A stretch of DNA of 64,000 nt from contig OZ240210.1 of the NCBI GenBank assembly GCA_965197495.1, positions 8,122,001 to 8,186,000 of the forward strand. Direction: 5' to 3'. The position numbers and the translations under genes were made by a program. The notes under the pieces were generated by a model. That model saw only the letters and a list, made by a program, of their open reading frames with translations. It ran no database searches and was not told where the DNA came from. This stretch comes from SMYC01 sp965197495. Lineage in GTDB: Bacteria; Acidobacteriota; Vicinamibacteria; Marinacidobacterales; SMYC01. How positions within the stretch are numbered: the first letter of the stretch is position 1; every line of letters starts with the position of its first letter. Below are positions 16,584 through 25,806 of this stretch, piece by piece.

Positions 16584-19465
16584 CAATTCTCTCCTCGAGG
16601 GTAGATCTCCATATCGTCGATCGCTTTCATGACCGCGTCGTGAAACTTGGGACGCACGTCATAGAGCTTCCGGTTCTCGCGCGTTGGATGCACGCGGTTC
16701 GTGAGAAGGAGGGCGAAGAGCTCGCGCTCCGGATCGATCCACATCGACGTGCCGGTGAAGCCCGTATGGCCGTAGGAGGCCGCGGAGAAGTAAGCCCCCG
16801 AAGAGCTACGCTCCGAAGGCGTATCCCATCCGAGTGCGCGGCTGCTGTTGGGAGCAAGCTCGGCGCGCGTCGTGAAGAGCTCGATGGTTTCCGCGTTGAC
16901 GATGCGCCGACCGTTATAAGCACCCCCGTTCAGGTACATTTGCGGAAACGGTGCCAGGCTCGACGCCGTCGAAAAAAGACCGGCATGCGGTGCGAGACCT
17001 CCAAGACCGAAAGCATTTTCGTCGTGCACTTCCCCGTGCACGACACGGCCGCGCCACGCATCCTGTTCCGTGGGCGCGATGCGCCCGAGCAGAGACTCAG
17101 GAGGACGAAACATGGTGTCGTCCATCCCGAGAGGATCGAAGACTTCCTCCTGCGCCATCACATCGAGCGGCTTGCCTGATACGCGCTCCAGAATCTCTCC
17201 CAAGAGCAGAATCCCGAGGTCCGAATAGGAGGTCTTGCTGCGAGGAGAATAATCGAGTGGCATCTCACAAATCGCTTCGATATAGACGCGACGAGTTTTT
17301 TCGGGCGGTTGACCTTCGAACTCCATATACAGTTCCGTCCACCAGAGAAGCCCTCCCGAATGGGCGAGAAGATCCTTCACGAGCACACGATCCTTGTCTT
17401 CACCGCGGAACTCGGGAATGTAGGCGGAGACCGGGCTCTCGAGATCCAGGAGATCCCGCTCGTAAAAGATCATCGAGAGCGTCGTCGTAACGAAGATCTT
17501 CGTGAGCGAGGCAAGATCGAAAATCGTATCGACCCGCATCCCCTCGGCGCCGTCGTCATAGCTCATATGACCGAAAGCTCTTTCGAGCACGATCTGGCCG
17601 CGCCGCGCGACGAGAACGACCGCACCCGGAGCGGCGCCGTCTTCGATAGCCTCTTCCACAAGGCGCGCGGCCTCTTCGAGTCGGCTCGTCGAAAAACCGA
17701 CATCCTCCGGATTTCTCACTTCGGCGAGCTTCATGCGACGCGCATCCACGTGAATTCCATGACCCTGAGGATATCGCTCCGAAAGGCCAACGGGAAGCTT
17801 CCCGGAGATGGCGACCTCACCGAAAAGGGCCCGCGCAAGGGCACGCTGCGACCCAGGCGCTCCGTCATAGGTCGTGACGAGCGCGGCTGCGTCGGGAACC
17901 GTGTTCAGTACGTAGGGGCTTCCTAGGCTCGCGAGCACGACGGTCGTGCCACTTCTCGCTAGTGCGCTCAGCGTTTCGGCCAATTCTGACGCGAGCTCGC
18001 CTTGGCCGAGAAACGATCGCGTGCGCGCGTAGCTTGCCACGAGCACGACCTCGCCGTCCTGAGGTCGGATTTCCTTGGCGCGGGTTTCGGTGGTGGGCGG
18101 TGTCAGCCGGATGCGGCGCAGCGTGGCGGCGCGTCTTTCGAGCTCCTCTGCGAAAATGTCGGGCTCGGAATCGCGATCGTTCGAGAAAACGAAATCCACG
18201 AGCAAAATGCGCGGTGGTACGGCACGAGCGAAGGGCACGAGATCGCCTTCGTTCTTCACGAGCGTGACGGTCTTGTTGAAAAGCCGGTCGAGGCGCTCCT
18301 CCACCGCGGGTTCGGCAATGCGCCATTGAAGCGCGTCGAGGTCGACCGTCCGGTTTCGATGAAGTCCGACCCGCGCTTTCGCCTCGAGGATGCGCCGAAT
18401 CGCGTTATCGATCCGAGCGAGCGGGATATCACCGCGCTCGACACCTCGAAGCACGGATTGATAGGCCACCAAGGGGTCGGGCGGCACGAGCAACATGTCG
18501 ACTCCCGCGCGCACCGCGGCTACGGCCACCTCGCCATCCCAAGCGTTCTGACGGGCCCCGCCCATGTCGAGAGCATCGCTCACGATGAGCCCGTCGAAAC
18601 CGAGATCGCCTCGGAGTACTCCTTGGAGCACCTCCTTCGAAAGCGTGCTCGGCTGATCCCTCGCCCCTCCGAGAGTCGGTACCGCAATGTGCCAGGGCAT
18701 GACCGCGGCCACCCCCGCGTCGATGGCGGCGCGAAACGGCACCAACTCGACACGTTTCAACCGCTCTAGATCGAGCTCGAGAACTGGAAGACCGAGATGC
18801 GAATCGAGGACGGTCCCGCCGTGACCGGGAAAGTGTTTCGCGGTGGTAAGAACACCGAGGGCTTGCGCGCGCTCGATATAGGCAGCGCCGAGCTCCCCTG
18901 CGCGCTTCGGATCCAGGCCGAACGACCTCGTAATAATGACGCGGTTTCGCGGGTTCGAGTTCAAGTCGAGAACGGGATTCAAGAGCAGATGGATCCCGTA
19001 GGCCCGCGCTTCACGCGCGGTGACCTCGGCTTGAAACTCCATGTCCGTCCGACTCGCGCCCGCCCCCATCGCCATGGCCCGGGGGAAGCGGCTCCCGCCG
19101 TCGACGCGCATCGCGGTTCCCCACTCGTAGTCCGACGCCATGAGAAGCGGGAGCTTCGAAGCTTCCTGAAGCCGATTCACGATAGCGGCCGTTTCGTAGG
19201 GCTCTCCTTTGAAGAACACGACCCCGCCAATGCGCCCCGAACGCACGGCCTCGATGAGCGTGCGCGCCTCGGGATCCGACGCGTTCACAAAGACGCCGTC
19301 GCTGCGCGGATAGATCATCTGCCCGACTTTCTGCTCGAGCGAGAGACCGGCGAGGGCCTCATCGACCCAGGTCTTGGCCGCGATGGCGGCGTTCTCCCCG
19401 CGGCGCGTTCCAGCGCAAGCAAAGCACGAGACGGCGAGCACCAACAGGCAAGAGTTTCGTTTCAT
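16583..19465 (-). CDS. GH3 beta-N-acetylglucosaminidase fused to beta-lactamase-type serine hydrolase
   Basis: A 960-residue lipoprotein (signal LAVSCFAC, lipobox Cys about 17). Residues ~35-370 are a GH3 NagZ-like domain: AKHFPGHGGT...DSH (about 209-223) supplies the His/Asp general acid pair, and VSDALDM (about 295-301) the nucleophile Asp. Residues ~400-570 resemble the GH3 C-terminal domain. Residues ~590-950 form a class-C beta-lactamase/DD-peptidase fold with SLTK (653-656), YSD (747-749) and a GHTGFTG third motif. The NagZ part would release GlcNAc from wall fragments, and the second domain may act as an esterase or peptidase. Fusions of this type occur in Bacteroidetes and relatives. 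Its partner NamZ is encoded at 8-9 kb. No lesion seen. Confidence 0.92.
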   Translation of the reverse strand: MKRNSCLLVLAVSCFACAGTRRGENAAIAAKTWVDEALAGLSLEQKVGQMIYPRSDGVFVNASDPEARTLIEAVRSGRIGGVVFFKGEPYETAAIVNRLQEASKLPLLMASDYEWGTAMRVDGGSRFPRAMAMGAGASRTDMEFQAEVTAREARAYGIHLLLNPVLDLNSNPRNRVIITRSFGLDPKRAGELGAAYIERAQALGVLTTAKHFPGHGGTVLDSHLGLPVLELDLERLKRVELVPFRAAIDAGVAAVMPWHIAVPTLGGARDQPSTLSKEVLQGVLRGDLGFDGLIVSDALDMGGARQNAWDGEVAVAAVRAGVDMLLVPPDPLVAYQSVLRGVERGDIPLARIDNAIRRILEAKARVGLHRNRTVDLDALQWRIAEPAVEERLDRLFNKTVTLVKNEGDLVPFARAVPPRILLVDFVFSNDRDSEPDIFAEELERRAATLRRIRLTPPTTETRAKEIRPQDGEVVLVASYARTRSFLGQGELASELAETLSALARSGTTVVLASLGSPYVLNTVPDAAALVTTYDGAPGSQRALARALFGEVAISGKLPVGLSERYPQGHGIHVDARRMKLAEVRNPEDVGFSTSRLEEAARLVEEAIEDGAAPGAVVLVARRGQIVLERAFGHMSYDDGAEGMRVDTIFDLASLTKIFVTTTLSMIFYERDLLDLESPVSAYIPEFRGEDKDRVLVKDLLAHSGGLLWWTELYMEFEGQPPEKTRRVYIEAICEMPLDYSPRSKTSYSDLGILLLGEILERVSGKPLDVMAQEEVFDPLGMDDTMFRPPESLLGRIAPTEQDAWRGRVVHGEVHDENAFGLGGLAPHAGLFSTASSLAPFPQMYLNGGAYNGRRIVNAETIELFTTRAELAPNSSRALGWDTPSERSSSGAYFSAASYGHTGFTGTSMWIDPERELFALLLTNRVHPTRENRKLYDVRPKFHDAVMKAIDDMEIYPRGEN

Positions 19466-19591
19466 GTCGCGCTCATCCTACCCATAATAATGAAAGACGC
19501 AATCCACTAGGCTCTAACCGCTCAGAAACGAGGATCTTGTTCACACTTTCGAACTTCGTCCAAGCGCAGCCTGCGGCCGCAACCAAAGGGG

Positions 19592-19836
19592 ATGGCCACA
19601 GAGACACAGCGCGGCGGAGCCGCAACCAAATTGGAGGACGGCTCCGCCGCGAGCGGTCAGCGGTCAGCATTCAGCGGTCAGCTCGTGGTGCTCGGCGCTT
19701 CGCGCCTCGGTCCCATTCTCAGTGTGCGCCGTCCCAATTCTTCGCCGCGGTGCCTCTTCTAACTGATTTACCCTCTCGCGGATCCGGCCGCAGCCGCTCA
19801 AATTCTTGCAAGAAATAGAAGCTTTTTCGGGTTAGT
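19592..19836 (+). repeat. Left arm of large inverted repeat
   Basis: 245 bp that reappear in reverse complement at 22124-22368 with one visible mismatch (CTCTCGCGG against CTCTTGCGG). It contains a GGCGGAGCC-type inner palindrome and runs of AGCGGTCAGC-type short repeats. The arm ends exactly with the GTTAGT that is duplicated around the IS1634 element. Confidence 0.9.
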
Positions 19837-22045
19837 CTGAAGTTCCTGGCTGAAAAAGCCAAGATCCGGTGTTGATCCAATGAGATAGTTGGAATCAATG
19901 GTGCTGGCTTCTGTCTACACGGTGATACCTTTGAGCAGGTCGTAGGCTCTCTGCTGTTTCGAGTCCGGAGTTGTCGTGACATCGAAGGTGGGCTCGTCGG
20001 GTCCGGCTTCCGGTCGCCGACATTTGTTTCGGACGATGTTGCTGAGAAGGCGCAGCAGCGTGCGGAAGCTGGAAGCTCGACTCCCATCGTCAAGCTTCTT
20101 GGTTTGTATCTTGCGCAGGGCGGCCTCGGAGCGCTTCGCCGGAGCGACGGGGTCACGCTCGGCCTTCGCCTGCTGCTCCTCGTCAGAGAATACTAGCGGG
20201 CGCCAAACCTCCATCATGTGCCACAGGACGTAGTAGGCCAGCATGCACAAGAAGATGTGCGCCCGGACTCGGTTTTCGCGCCGGTGACGAATCGGCCGCA
20301 CCTTTAGGTCCATGCTCTTGAAGGAACGAAACGCCCTCTCGACCTGGGTCAGCAACTTGTAGCTGCGCACTGTGTCGTCGGTTTTCATCCGCTGCTCAGC
20401 AAGACTGGTGCGGATCACGTAGATGCCGTCAAGGGCAGCTTCCGTAGTGACCTTTGTGTCGTCGATTTCGAAGCTAAAGCGGTCGTCGCGAATGTCCAGC
20501 TTGAAGTGCTTGCCGACTTTGTACTTGTTGAGAACTCTGCCTACCCGCACACCGATTTTATCTTTACCATGCAGCTGACCCCGCCCGATCCGTTGGCGAA
20601 TCCCTCCGAACTGCTTAGCGATCGTCCCCATGTGTCGCTTCCACCGCTGGAGCCGTTTGTTGGCGAGCTCAGAGTTGCCGTTGGCGAGGCGCGAGGCGTC
20701 GGCATCCATCGTTGTCTCGTCTAGCTCGAAGTCGAAACCGTCGTCACGGATGTCGAGCCTGTAGTACCTGCCGACCTTGTACTTGTTGAGGAGCTTTTTC
20801 ACTGCAGCACGGATGTCCTCCTTGCCCTGCAAACGGCGCCGCTCGACCATCCGACAAACTTTCTCCAGCTCCTTGCAGATCGCTTCGAGCAGAGCACGGC
20901 GCTTGTGACGCCGCCTCTCGGCCAGCTCCGGATTGCGGCAAGCGACCAGCCTCTCGTTGGGGAAATCCGGGTGCGTCACCTCAAACAGATTCCGCTCGTC
21001 GAATAGCCCCATCTGGAGCACCCCATCGTTGATGAGCTTGCGAATCGGTTCGGGACGCAGAGCGGTAATCCAGTCGACACCGTCCATCTCCCGCAACTCG
21101 TCGATCTGGGTCTGGGTGATCATTCCGCGGTCGCCCACCATCACAAACTGCTCGATGCCGAAGCGCTCTTGCACCTTTTCTACCTGAGGCAACAGCGTTT
21201 TGGGATCGCCCGTGTTGCCCTCAAAGACCGATACCGACACGGGGATGCCGCGTTCGTTGGTCAGCAGGCCGTAGTTGATCTGCAGCTTGCCTTTCTTGCC
21301 GTCACGGTCGTATCCGAGGCGGGCGATCGGACAACTCACCCCCTCGAAGTAGCTTGAGGTTAGGTCATAGAGCGCCAGGCCGTCGTTTTGGAGATGGCGC
21401 GCCGCGAGTTTTTTTTCGATGACCTCCTGGCGTTTGAGAACCCAGTCCATGGCGGCATAGAGATCGTCTTCGCGGGCATCGCTCACCCCCAGGATTTCGG
21501 GCAGTGTGGTTGTGTGCCACCACTGGCTAGTCGCCAGCTTCGACTGCGGTTCGAGGATCCGGGCGACTACCATGGCCACGACCAAATCCCGCTCTGGTGA
21601 GTGTCGAGAACCAACGAGCTTTTCGAAACCGAGCTGTCTCATGGCGCTGAGCACCGCGTCGACGTGGCCATGGTGCCGGGAGCCGTTCTCGACGATTTTG
21701 AAGGCGACTTCAACCGAGACGAGCTTTTCCCCTTTGAGAATGCGTCGGATGGCGTCGACTGCGTCCATGGGCAATTTGGACAAGTTAGCGAGCGTGCGCT
21801 TGCGGACGTTTCCGCCCACCCGATAGGACTCACGCAGCAGGACCGCGGGGGTAGAGTTGCGATTGGGGATGATGTGGGTATGCATGCCCACCATAATAGC
21901 CTATGTATCAATGTGTATCAAATCATAAAAGGCTTTAGACATGCCTACATATTGCAACCCAAAATTAGCCTCTCGGCGTCCCTAAAGACGCGTAATCATT
22001 GGGGATTCACACTGTCAGTGGGTTCATTCGACCAAGGAACTTCAG
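19837..22045 (-). mobile_element. IS1634-family element inside the palindrome
   Basis: A 2209-bp element. Its inverted ends are CTGAAGTTCCTGGCTG at the left and, read inward, CTGAAGTTCCTTGGTC at the right. GTTAGT is duplicated on both sides (19831-19836 and 22046-22051). It sits at the boundary between the left arm and the centre of the inverted repeat. A 3' remnant of the same element is at 45440-45759. Confidence 0.88.
19915..21885 (-). CDS. IS1634-family transposase with internal duplication
   Basis: About 656 residues from the ATG at 21883-21885 (MHTHIIPNRNS, matching the start of the related transposase at 40433; an in-frame start 9 bp upstream also exists). Family blocks include ERDLVVAMVVARILEP, LYDLTSSYFEG (first catalytic Asp), VMVGDRGMIT (second), and RVRAHIFLCMLAYYV with the glutamate-containing C-terminal block near VERAFRSFK. 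Between residues ~335 and 490 a segment of about 75 residues occurs twice in diverged form (LLNKYKVGRYYRLDIRDDGFDFE and LNKYKVGKHFKLDIRDDRFSFE). The homologue at 40433 has it once. Frame is intact, so the enzyme may be active. Confidence 0.9.
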   Translation of the reverse strand: MHTHIIPNRNSTPAVLLRESYRVGGNVRKRTLANLSKLPMDAVDAIRRILKGEKLVSVEVAFKIVENGSRHHGHVDAVLSAMRQLGFEKLVGSRHSPERDLVVAMVVARILEPQSKLATSQWWHTTTLPEILGVSDAREDDLYAAMDWVLKRQEVIEKKLAARHLQNDGLALYDLTSSYFEGVSCPIARLGYDRDGKKGKLQINYGLLTNERGIPVSVSVFEGNTGDPKTLLPQVEKVQERFGIEQFVMVGDRGMITQTQIDELREMDGVDWITALRPEPIRKLINDGVLQMGLFDERNLFEVTHPDFPNERLVACRNPELAERRRHKRRALLEAICKELEKVCRMVERRRLQGKEDIRAAVKKLLNKYKVGRYYRLDIRDDGFDFELDETTMDADASRLANGNSELANKRLQRWKRHMGTIAKQFGGIRQRIGRGQLHGKDKIGVRVGRVLNKYKVGKHFKLDIRDDRFSFEIDDTKVTTEAALDGIYVIRTSLAEQRMKTDDTVRSYKLLTQVERAFRSFKSMDLKVRPIRHRRENRVRAHIFLCMLAYYVLWHMMEVWRPLVFSDEEQQAKAERDPVAPAKRSEAALRKIQTKKLDDGSRASSFRTLLRLLSNIVRNKCRRPEAGPDEPTFDVTTTPDSKQQRAYDLLKGITV

Positions 22046-22051
22046 GTTAGT

Positions 22052-22123
22052 AGTACAGGGGCACAGCGCGGCGGAGCCGTCCTCCAATTTGGTTGCGGCT
22101 CCGCCGCGCTGTGTCTCTGTACT
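22052..22123. repeat. Centre of the large inverted repeat
   Basis: The 72-bp centre is itself a partial palindrome: AGTACAGGGGCACAGCGCGG at the left pairs with CCGCGCTGTGTCTCTGTACT at the right, around a CTCCAATTTGG core. Without the IS the whole structure would be about 560 bp. Confidence 0.8.
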
Positions 22124-22368
22124 ACTAACCCGAAAAAGCTTCTATTTCTTGCAAGAATTTGAGCGGCTGCGGCCGGATCCGCAAGAGGGTAAATCAGTTA
22201 GAAGAGGCACCGCGGCGAAGAATTGGGACGGCGCACACTGAGAATGGGACCGAGGCGCGAAGCGCCGAGCACCACGAGCTGACCGCTGAATGCTGACCGC
22301 TGACCGCTCGCGGCGGAGCCGTCCTCCAATTTGGTTGCGGCTCCGCCGCGCTGTGTCTCTGTGGCCAT
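22124..22368 (-). repeat. Right arm of large inverted repeat
   Basis: Reverse complement of 19592-19836 over 245 bp with one visible mismatch. See the left arm. Confidence 0.9.
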
Positions 22369-22723
22369 TCTTAAGGTGCCTCATGCACACGATTTGAGGA
22401 GCGGCCGAGCTTACAGGTTTACCTGGCTAGACAGACTAGACAAATTCGCCCAACCCGTATTTGCGGGTCGAGCCCACGTCGGATTTGTCACGAGCCTCGA
22501 AGCGACGTGCGGCGAGGGCTCCGTCGAGCTTTCGTGAAACCGCCTCCCGAGTCTGGGGCTAGCTCGACGATCCGGCGATGGCTGCGTAGACAAATCGCGC
22601 CTGGGCGAGATTCTACTCGTCGCGCGTCCGGCGTGGCGTAACCAGTCCGGGGTTTCATTAGGGGAGATCTGGTCGCTTTCGTGGTTTTTTGCCCATACTT
22701 TCCGACGCTTCGACAAAGACGGG
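22369..22723. other. Non-coding stretch upstream of truncated kinase
   Basis: No convincing gene on either strand. It ends where the kinase fragment begins abruptly in kinase subdomain IX, so it is probably DNA brought in by the rearrangement that removed the kinase N-lobe. Confidence 0.5.
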
Positions 22724-23387
22724 ATGTACGAGTGTCTCCAAGGGACGAAACCATTTCCCGCTCCCAATCTCACCGGCGTACTCCTCCGCATCCTGAATGA
22801 GGATCCTGCTCCGATCGACTACGAAAAGCGCGGGCTGCCTCGAGCTCTCCATCCGGTGCTGGAGCGCTCGCTCGCCAAGGACCCTTGCAAGCGTTTCTCA
22901 TCCGCGGCAGAGTTCGCTCAGGCGCTCCGCAGCGTCGAAACGGTTACTCCGGACGGAGATTTCTTCAGCAGCCGGGATCGGGCAGACGAAGCTGGTCCGA
23001 GCTCGAGCAGCTCCGCGCCGGATTCCGTCGCCGATTCGCTCATGCGAGAGGCTCGCGAAACCACCGACATCCAGGCTCATTTGAGCGCGTTGCTGCAGGA
23101 GGACCGCGTCCTCAAGATCACCGCCAACCCCTTACTTCAATTCCGAAACGTGAATCTCACCAGCGAGGAGGCCTTCATCTTGTCTCGCATAGCGGAGGCC
23201 GGAACAGCGAAGGACATATTCTCGGTGAGTCCTCTGGGAGAGGAGGAAACGGCACGGGCTCTACTAGGCTTCCTCAGAACCGGCTTGGTCGAATTCGAAA
23301 ACGATACGATCACCAAGAAGTCCTCGGAGGTGAACGTTTCGTCTTCGTCGCAAGGAAAAGCGACGAACGCCGACAGACCGGAGCCGG

Positions 23388-24845
23388 GGGGATGTCCCGC
23401 CGGATGTTGAATTTGGGGTAGCGGCGGCTCCTTGGCCGGCCTAAGAATAGGTCTGCCAAACCAACCGTCTCCAGAGGGGGACAAGGAGCCACCATGCCAA
23501 GGAAATCAAAGAAGCCAGTAAGAAAGCAAACGCACTCGCCTACGGGCAAGGTAGTTGGCCAAGTCGGTCAGATACTGCTACCGATGATAGCTGGGATCGC
23601 GGCCACGAAGGCGGACCTGACGGAATGGGTGTACGAGCAAGGACTGACCGCATTGCACCTACTCCTGAGAGAGGACGCGGAGAAGATCGCGGGGCCGAAG
23701 GGCAAGCACGAGAAGGAGCGAACTCATAACCACTGGGGGAGCACGGATGGGGAGCTGAGCTTCGGCGGTCGTCGAATCCAAGTGTCGCGACCTCGAGTTC
23801 GTTCGAAGTCGGGCGAGGAGGCGTCGCTTCCACACTTCGAAGCCTTCCGCGAAGAAGACCCGCTTCCGGAGCGAGTGCTGAACCAGATCTTGGTGGGGGT
23901 ATCGACCCGAAATTACGAATCGAGTCTGGACAAACCCTCGGCGAAGTTGAAGTCTCGTGGCACGAGCAAGAGTGCCGCCAGCCGTCACCTCGTGAGCCAG
24001 ACGACTAAGAAGCTCGAGGAATACCTATCTCGGAGGCTAGAGGAGTTCGAGCTTGCGGCACTAATGATGGATGGCCTTGAGGTGGCCGGACAGACCGTCG
24101 TCGTAACTCTCGGTATCACAATAGATGGAACGAAGGTGCCCTTGGGTATATGGCTGGGCTCGACGGAAAACTCTCGGGTGTGCACCGCGATGTTGCAGAA
24201 CCTTCTCGAGCGGGGATTGCGGATCGACGAATCGATTCTCTGCGTAGTGGACGGAGGCAAAGGGATCCGCAAAGCACTCGTCGACGTTTTGGGGGATCTC
24301 GCGGTTATCCAAAGATGCCAGCTCCACAAACTCCGAAATCTTCGCTCGTACCTTCCCAAGTCCCGTCACGCCTACGTGCTCCAGACAATGAAGGAAGCGT
24401 ACAAATGCAAGAGTGCCGACAAGGCGCGCAAGCGACTTCAGGCATTGGTGTCGTGGCTCGAGCGAAACGGCTACGACGAAGCTGCCGGAAGCCTTCGCGA
24501 AGGGTTGGAAGAGACCCTCACGGTTGTGAAGCTCGCTCTACCCGAGTTACTTCGCAAATCTCTGGCCACGACAAACGCCATCGAGAATCTCAACGGCACC
24601 ATCCGCAGAGTCTCGAGAAACGTCAAGCGGTGGAAGAGTCCTTCCATGATTCGCCGATGGACCGCTCTCGGCGTCGTCACGGCGGAGAAAAAGTTTCACC
24701 GTATCAAAGGCTATCGCCATATGGGCGCTCTCGTTCACGCGCTTAGAAGCAAACAGAAATCTCTTGACAGCGATGAGGTTGCTGCCTAAGAGTATTCACA
24801 GGTGCCGCCGCTACCCGACCAAATTCAACAGCGGCCGGGACATCT
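23388..24845 (+). mobile_element. IS256-family element, copy 1
   Basis: About 1458 bp. Its ends share a long imperfect inverted repeat: GATGTCCCG ... TGTTGAATTTGG ... GGTAGCGGCGGC on the left and the matching reverse complement on the right. CCGGAGCCGG lies at both borders (23378-23387 and 24846-24855); the true target duplication is probably 8-10 bp within this. A second copy runs off the right window edge. Confidence 0.85.
23494..24789 (+). CDS. IS256-family (Mutator-type) transposase, copy 1
   Basis: A 431-residue transposase, full family length. The N-terminal half carries RRIQVSRPRVRS and the typical LPERVLNQILVGVSTRNYE. The DDE core is visible as AALMMDGLEVAGQTVVVTLGI (first Asp), LCVVDGGKGIRKAL (second Asp) and a C-terminal TTNAIENLNGTIRR with the catalytic Glu. 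HKLRNL is the usual H-rich block. It catalyses replicative/cut-out transposition via a circular intermediate in this family. Intact. Confidence 0.93.
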   Translation: MPRKSKKPVRKQTHSPTGKVVGQVGQILLPMIAGIAATKADLTEWVYEQGLTALHLLLREDAEKIAGPKGKHEKERTHNHWGSTDGELSFGGRRIQVSRPRVRSKSGEEASLPHFEAFREEDPLPERVLNQILVGVSTRNYESSLDKPSAKLKSRGTSKSAASRHLVSQTTKKLEEYLSRRLEEFELAALMMDGLEVAGQTVVVTLGITIDGTKVPLGIWLGSTENSRVCTAMLQNLLERGLRIDESILCVVDGGKGIRKALVDVLGDLAVIQRCQLHKLRNLRSYLPKSRHAYVLQTMKEAYKCKSADKARKRLQALVSWLERNGYDEAAGSLREGLEETLTVVKLALPELLRKSLATTNAIENLNGTIRRVSRNVKRWKSPSMIRRWTALGVVTAEKKFHRIKGYRHMGALVHALRSKQKSLDSDEVAA

Positions 24846-25107
24846 CCGGAGCCGGACGAGATAAGACGACTCTTCCGAAGCGCACAAAACGAAGACGATT
24901 GGCAGGTGCTGGGTCCAGGGTCCGGGGCGAGCCTCGCGGAGATCAAGACGGCGTTTAAATCGAAAGCATTCCGCTATCACCCGGATCGCTACGCGCACAG
25001 CGGAGAAAAGGACCTTTCTGAAAAACTTTCCTATCTCTTCCGCCGCGTGAGCGACGCTTTCTCCAATCTTTCGAGCGGGAAACGCTAGAAAGCGTGAGGC
25101 GACATTC

Positions 25108-25644
25108 GTGGCTGCGGTGATGGATTTGATTGCCGAGTACGGAATTTTGTCGGACCAAAAAATCCGGCGCGGTGGCGCGCTCGCGCCCTCGGACGAAGAT
25201 CGCTGGGCGGAGCTCGACGTTTTTTTCGACTTGTTGATGAGACAGCCCGGCCTGCCTCTGCGGGCGGATCGTCCGCCCTTTGCCGCGGACGAGATCCGCA
25301 GCATCCTCACCGAGCGCCTCCGCGTTCCGACGGAGGGATTCGCCATCTTGCGCCACGAGGGCGGCTGTTGCCAGGCCCGCATCGCAAACCTCAGCCGTGG
25401 CGGTGTTTTCTTGGCTGCACAGCATCTACTCGCTGTAGGGAGCCGTGCCATCCTCTACCTCGCTGGAATCGATCGGATCGAGGTCGAGGGAGAGGTTATT
25501 TGGAGCACCAAGCGAGGGATTTCCCGAGCAGCGCTACCCCGGGGAATGGGCATCCGCCTCGTCGACACCACGCGCGAAATACAGGTCCGCATCGACGACT
25601 TGATCGCCGAATCGATCAAGATGCGACTTTCCGGATTGTGGTGA
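25108..25644 (+). CDS. PilZ-domain protein
   Basis: 178 residues from a GTG at 25108 (an ATG at 25120 is the alternative). The first ~75 residues are helical and unassigned. Residues ~85-170 are a PilZ beta-barrel with RIANLSRGGVFL, the NxSxxG motif for cyclic di-GMP, and a closing EGEVIWSTKRGISRAALPRGMGIRL block. It lies 19 bp after the kinase-DnaJ gene and was probably co-transcribed with it. The IS256 insertion upstream may now separate it from its promoter. Confidence 0.82.
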   Translation: MAAVMDLIAEYGILSDQKIRRGGALAPSDEDRWAELDVFFDLLMRQPGLPLRADRPPFAADEIRSILTERLRVPTEGFAILRHEGGCCQARIANLSRGGVFLAAQHLLAVGSRAILYLAGIDRIEVEGEVIWSTKRGISRAALPRGMGIRLVDTTREIQVRIDDLIAESIKMRLSGLW

Positions 25645-25806
25645 GCTCTCCGGTTTGCGATCCCGGCGCCAAGCTCCAGAGCCGCTCACGGAATGAACCC
25701 TTGAAAGCCACGCTCGGAGCGATTCGTCCATCACGAAGGGGCAGGAACGAATCGTTCCTCCGGCTGCATTCGGATCCACCGAAAGACGACTACGTTAGAA
25801 TGCAGC

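Larger units (their letters stand above)
22724..25088 (+). pseudogene. Ser/Thr kinase-DnaJ fusion: 5'-truncated and split by IS256
   Basis: Part one (22724-23387) starts in the kinase C-lobe (MYECLQGTKPF, then HPVLERSLAKDPCKRFSSAAEFAQAL) and continues through a Ser-rich linker and a winged-helix-like region (LTSEEAFILSRIAEAG, then LLGFLRTGLVEFE). Part two (24856-25088) is a J-domain (EIKTAFKSKAFRYHPDRYA, with the HPD motif) ending at the TAG at 25086. CCGGAGCCGG flanks the IS on both sides. Removing the IS and one repeat restores one frame reading ADRPEPDEIRRLFRSAQNE. The kinase N-lobe with its ATP site is absent. Kinase plus J-domain architecture suggests signalling tied to chaperone recruitment, but nothing functional remains. 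A PilZ gene follows 19 bp downstream. Confidence 0.85.

Noticed and set aside
19537..19818. 93-residue frame and its partner at 22142-22390
   Set aside because: Both come from the inverted-repeat arms and are Arg/Ser-rich with no protein features; the repeat explains them.
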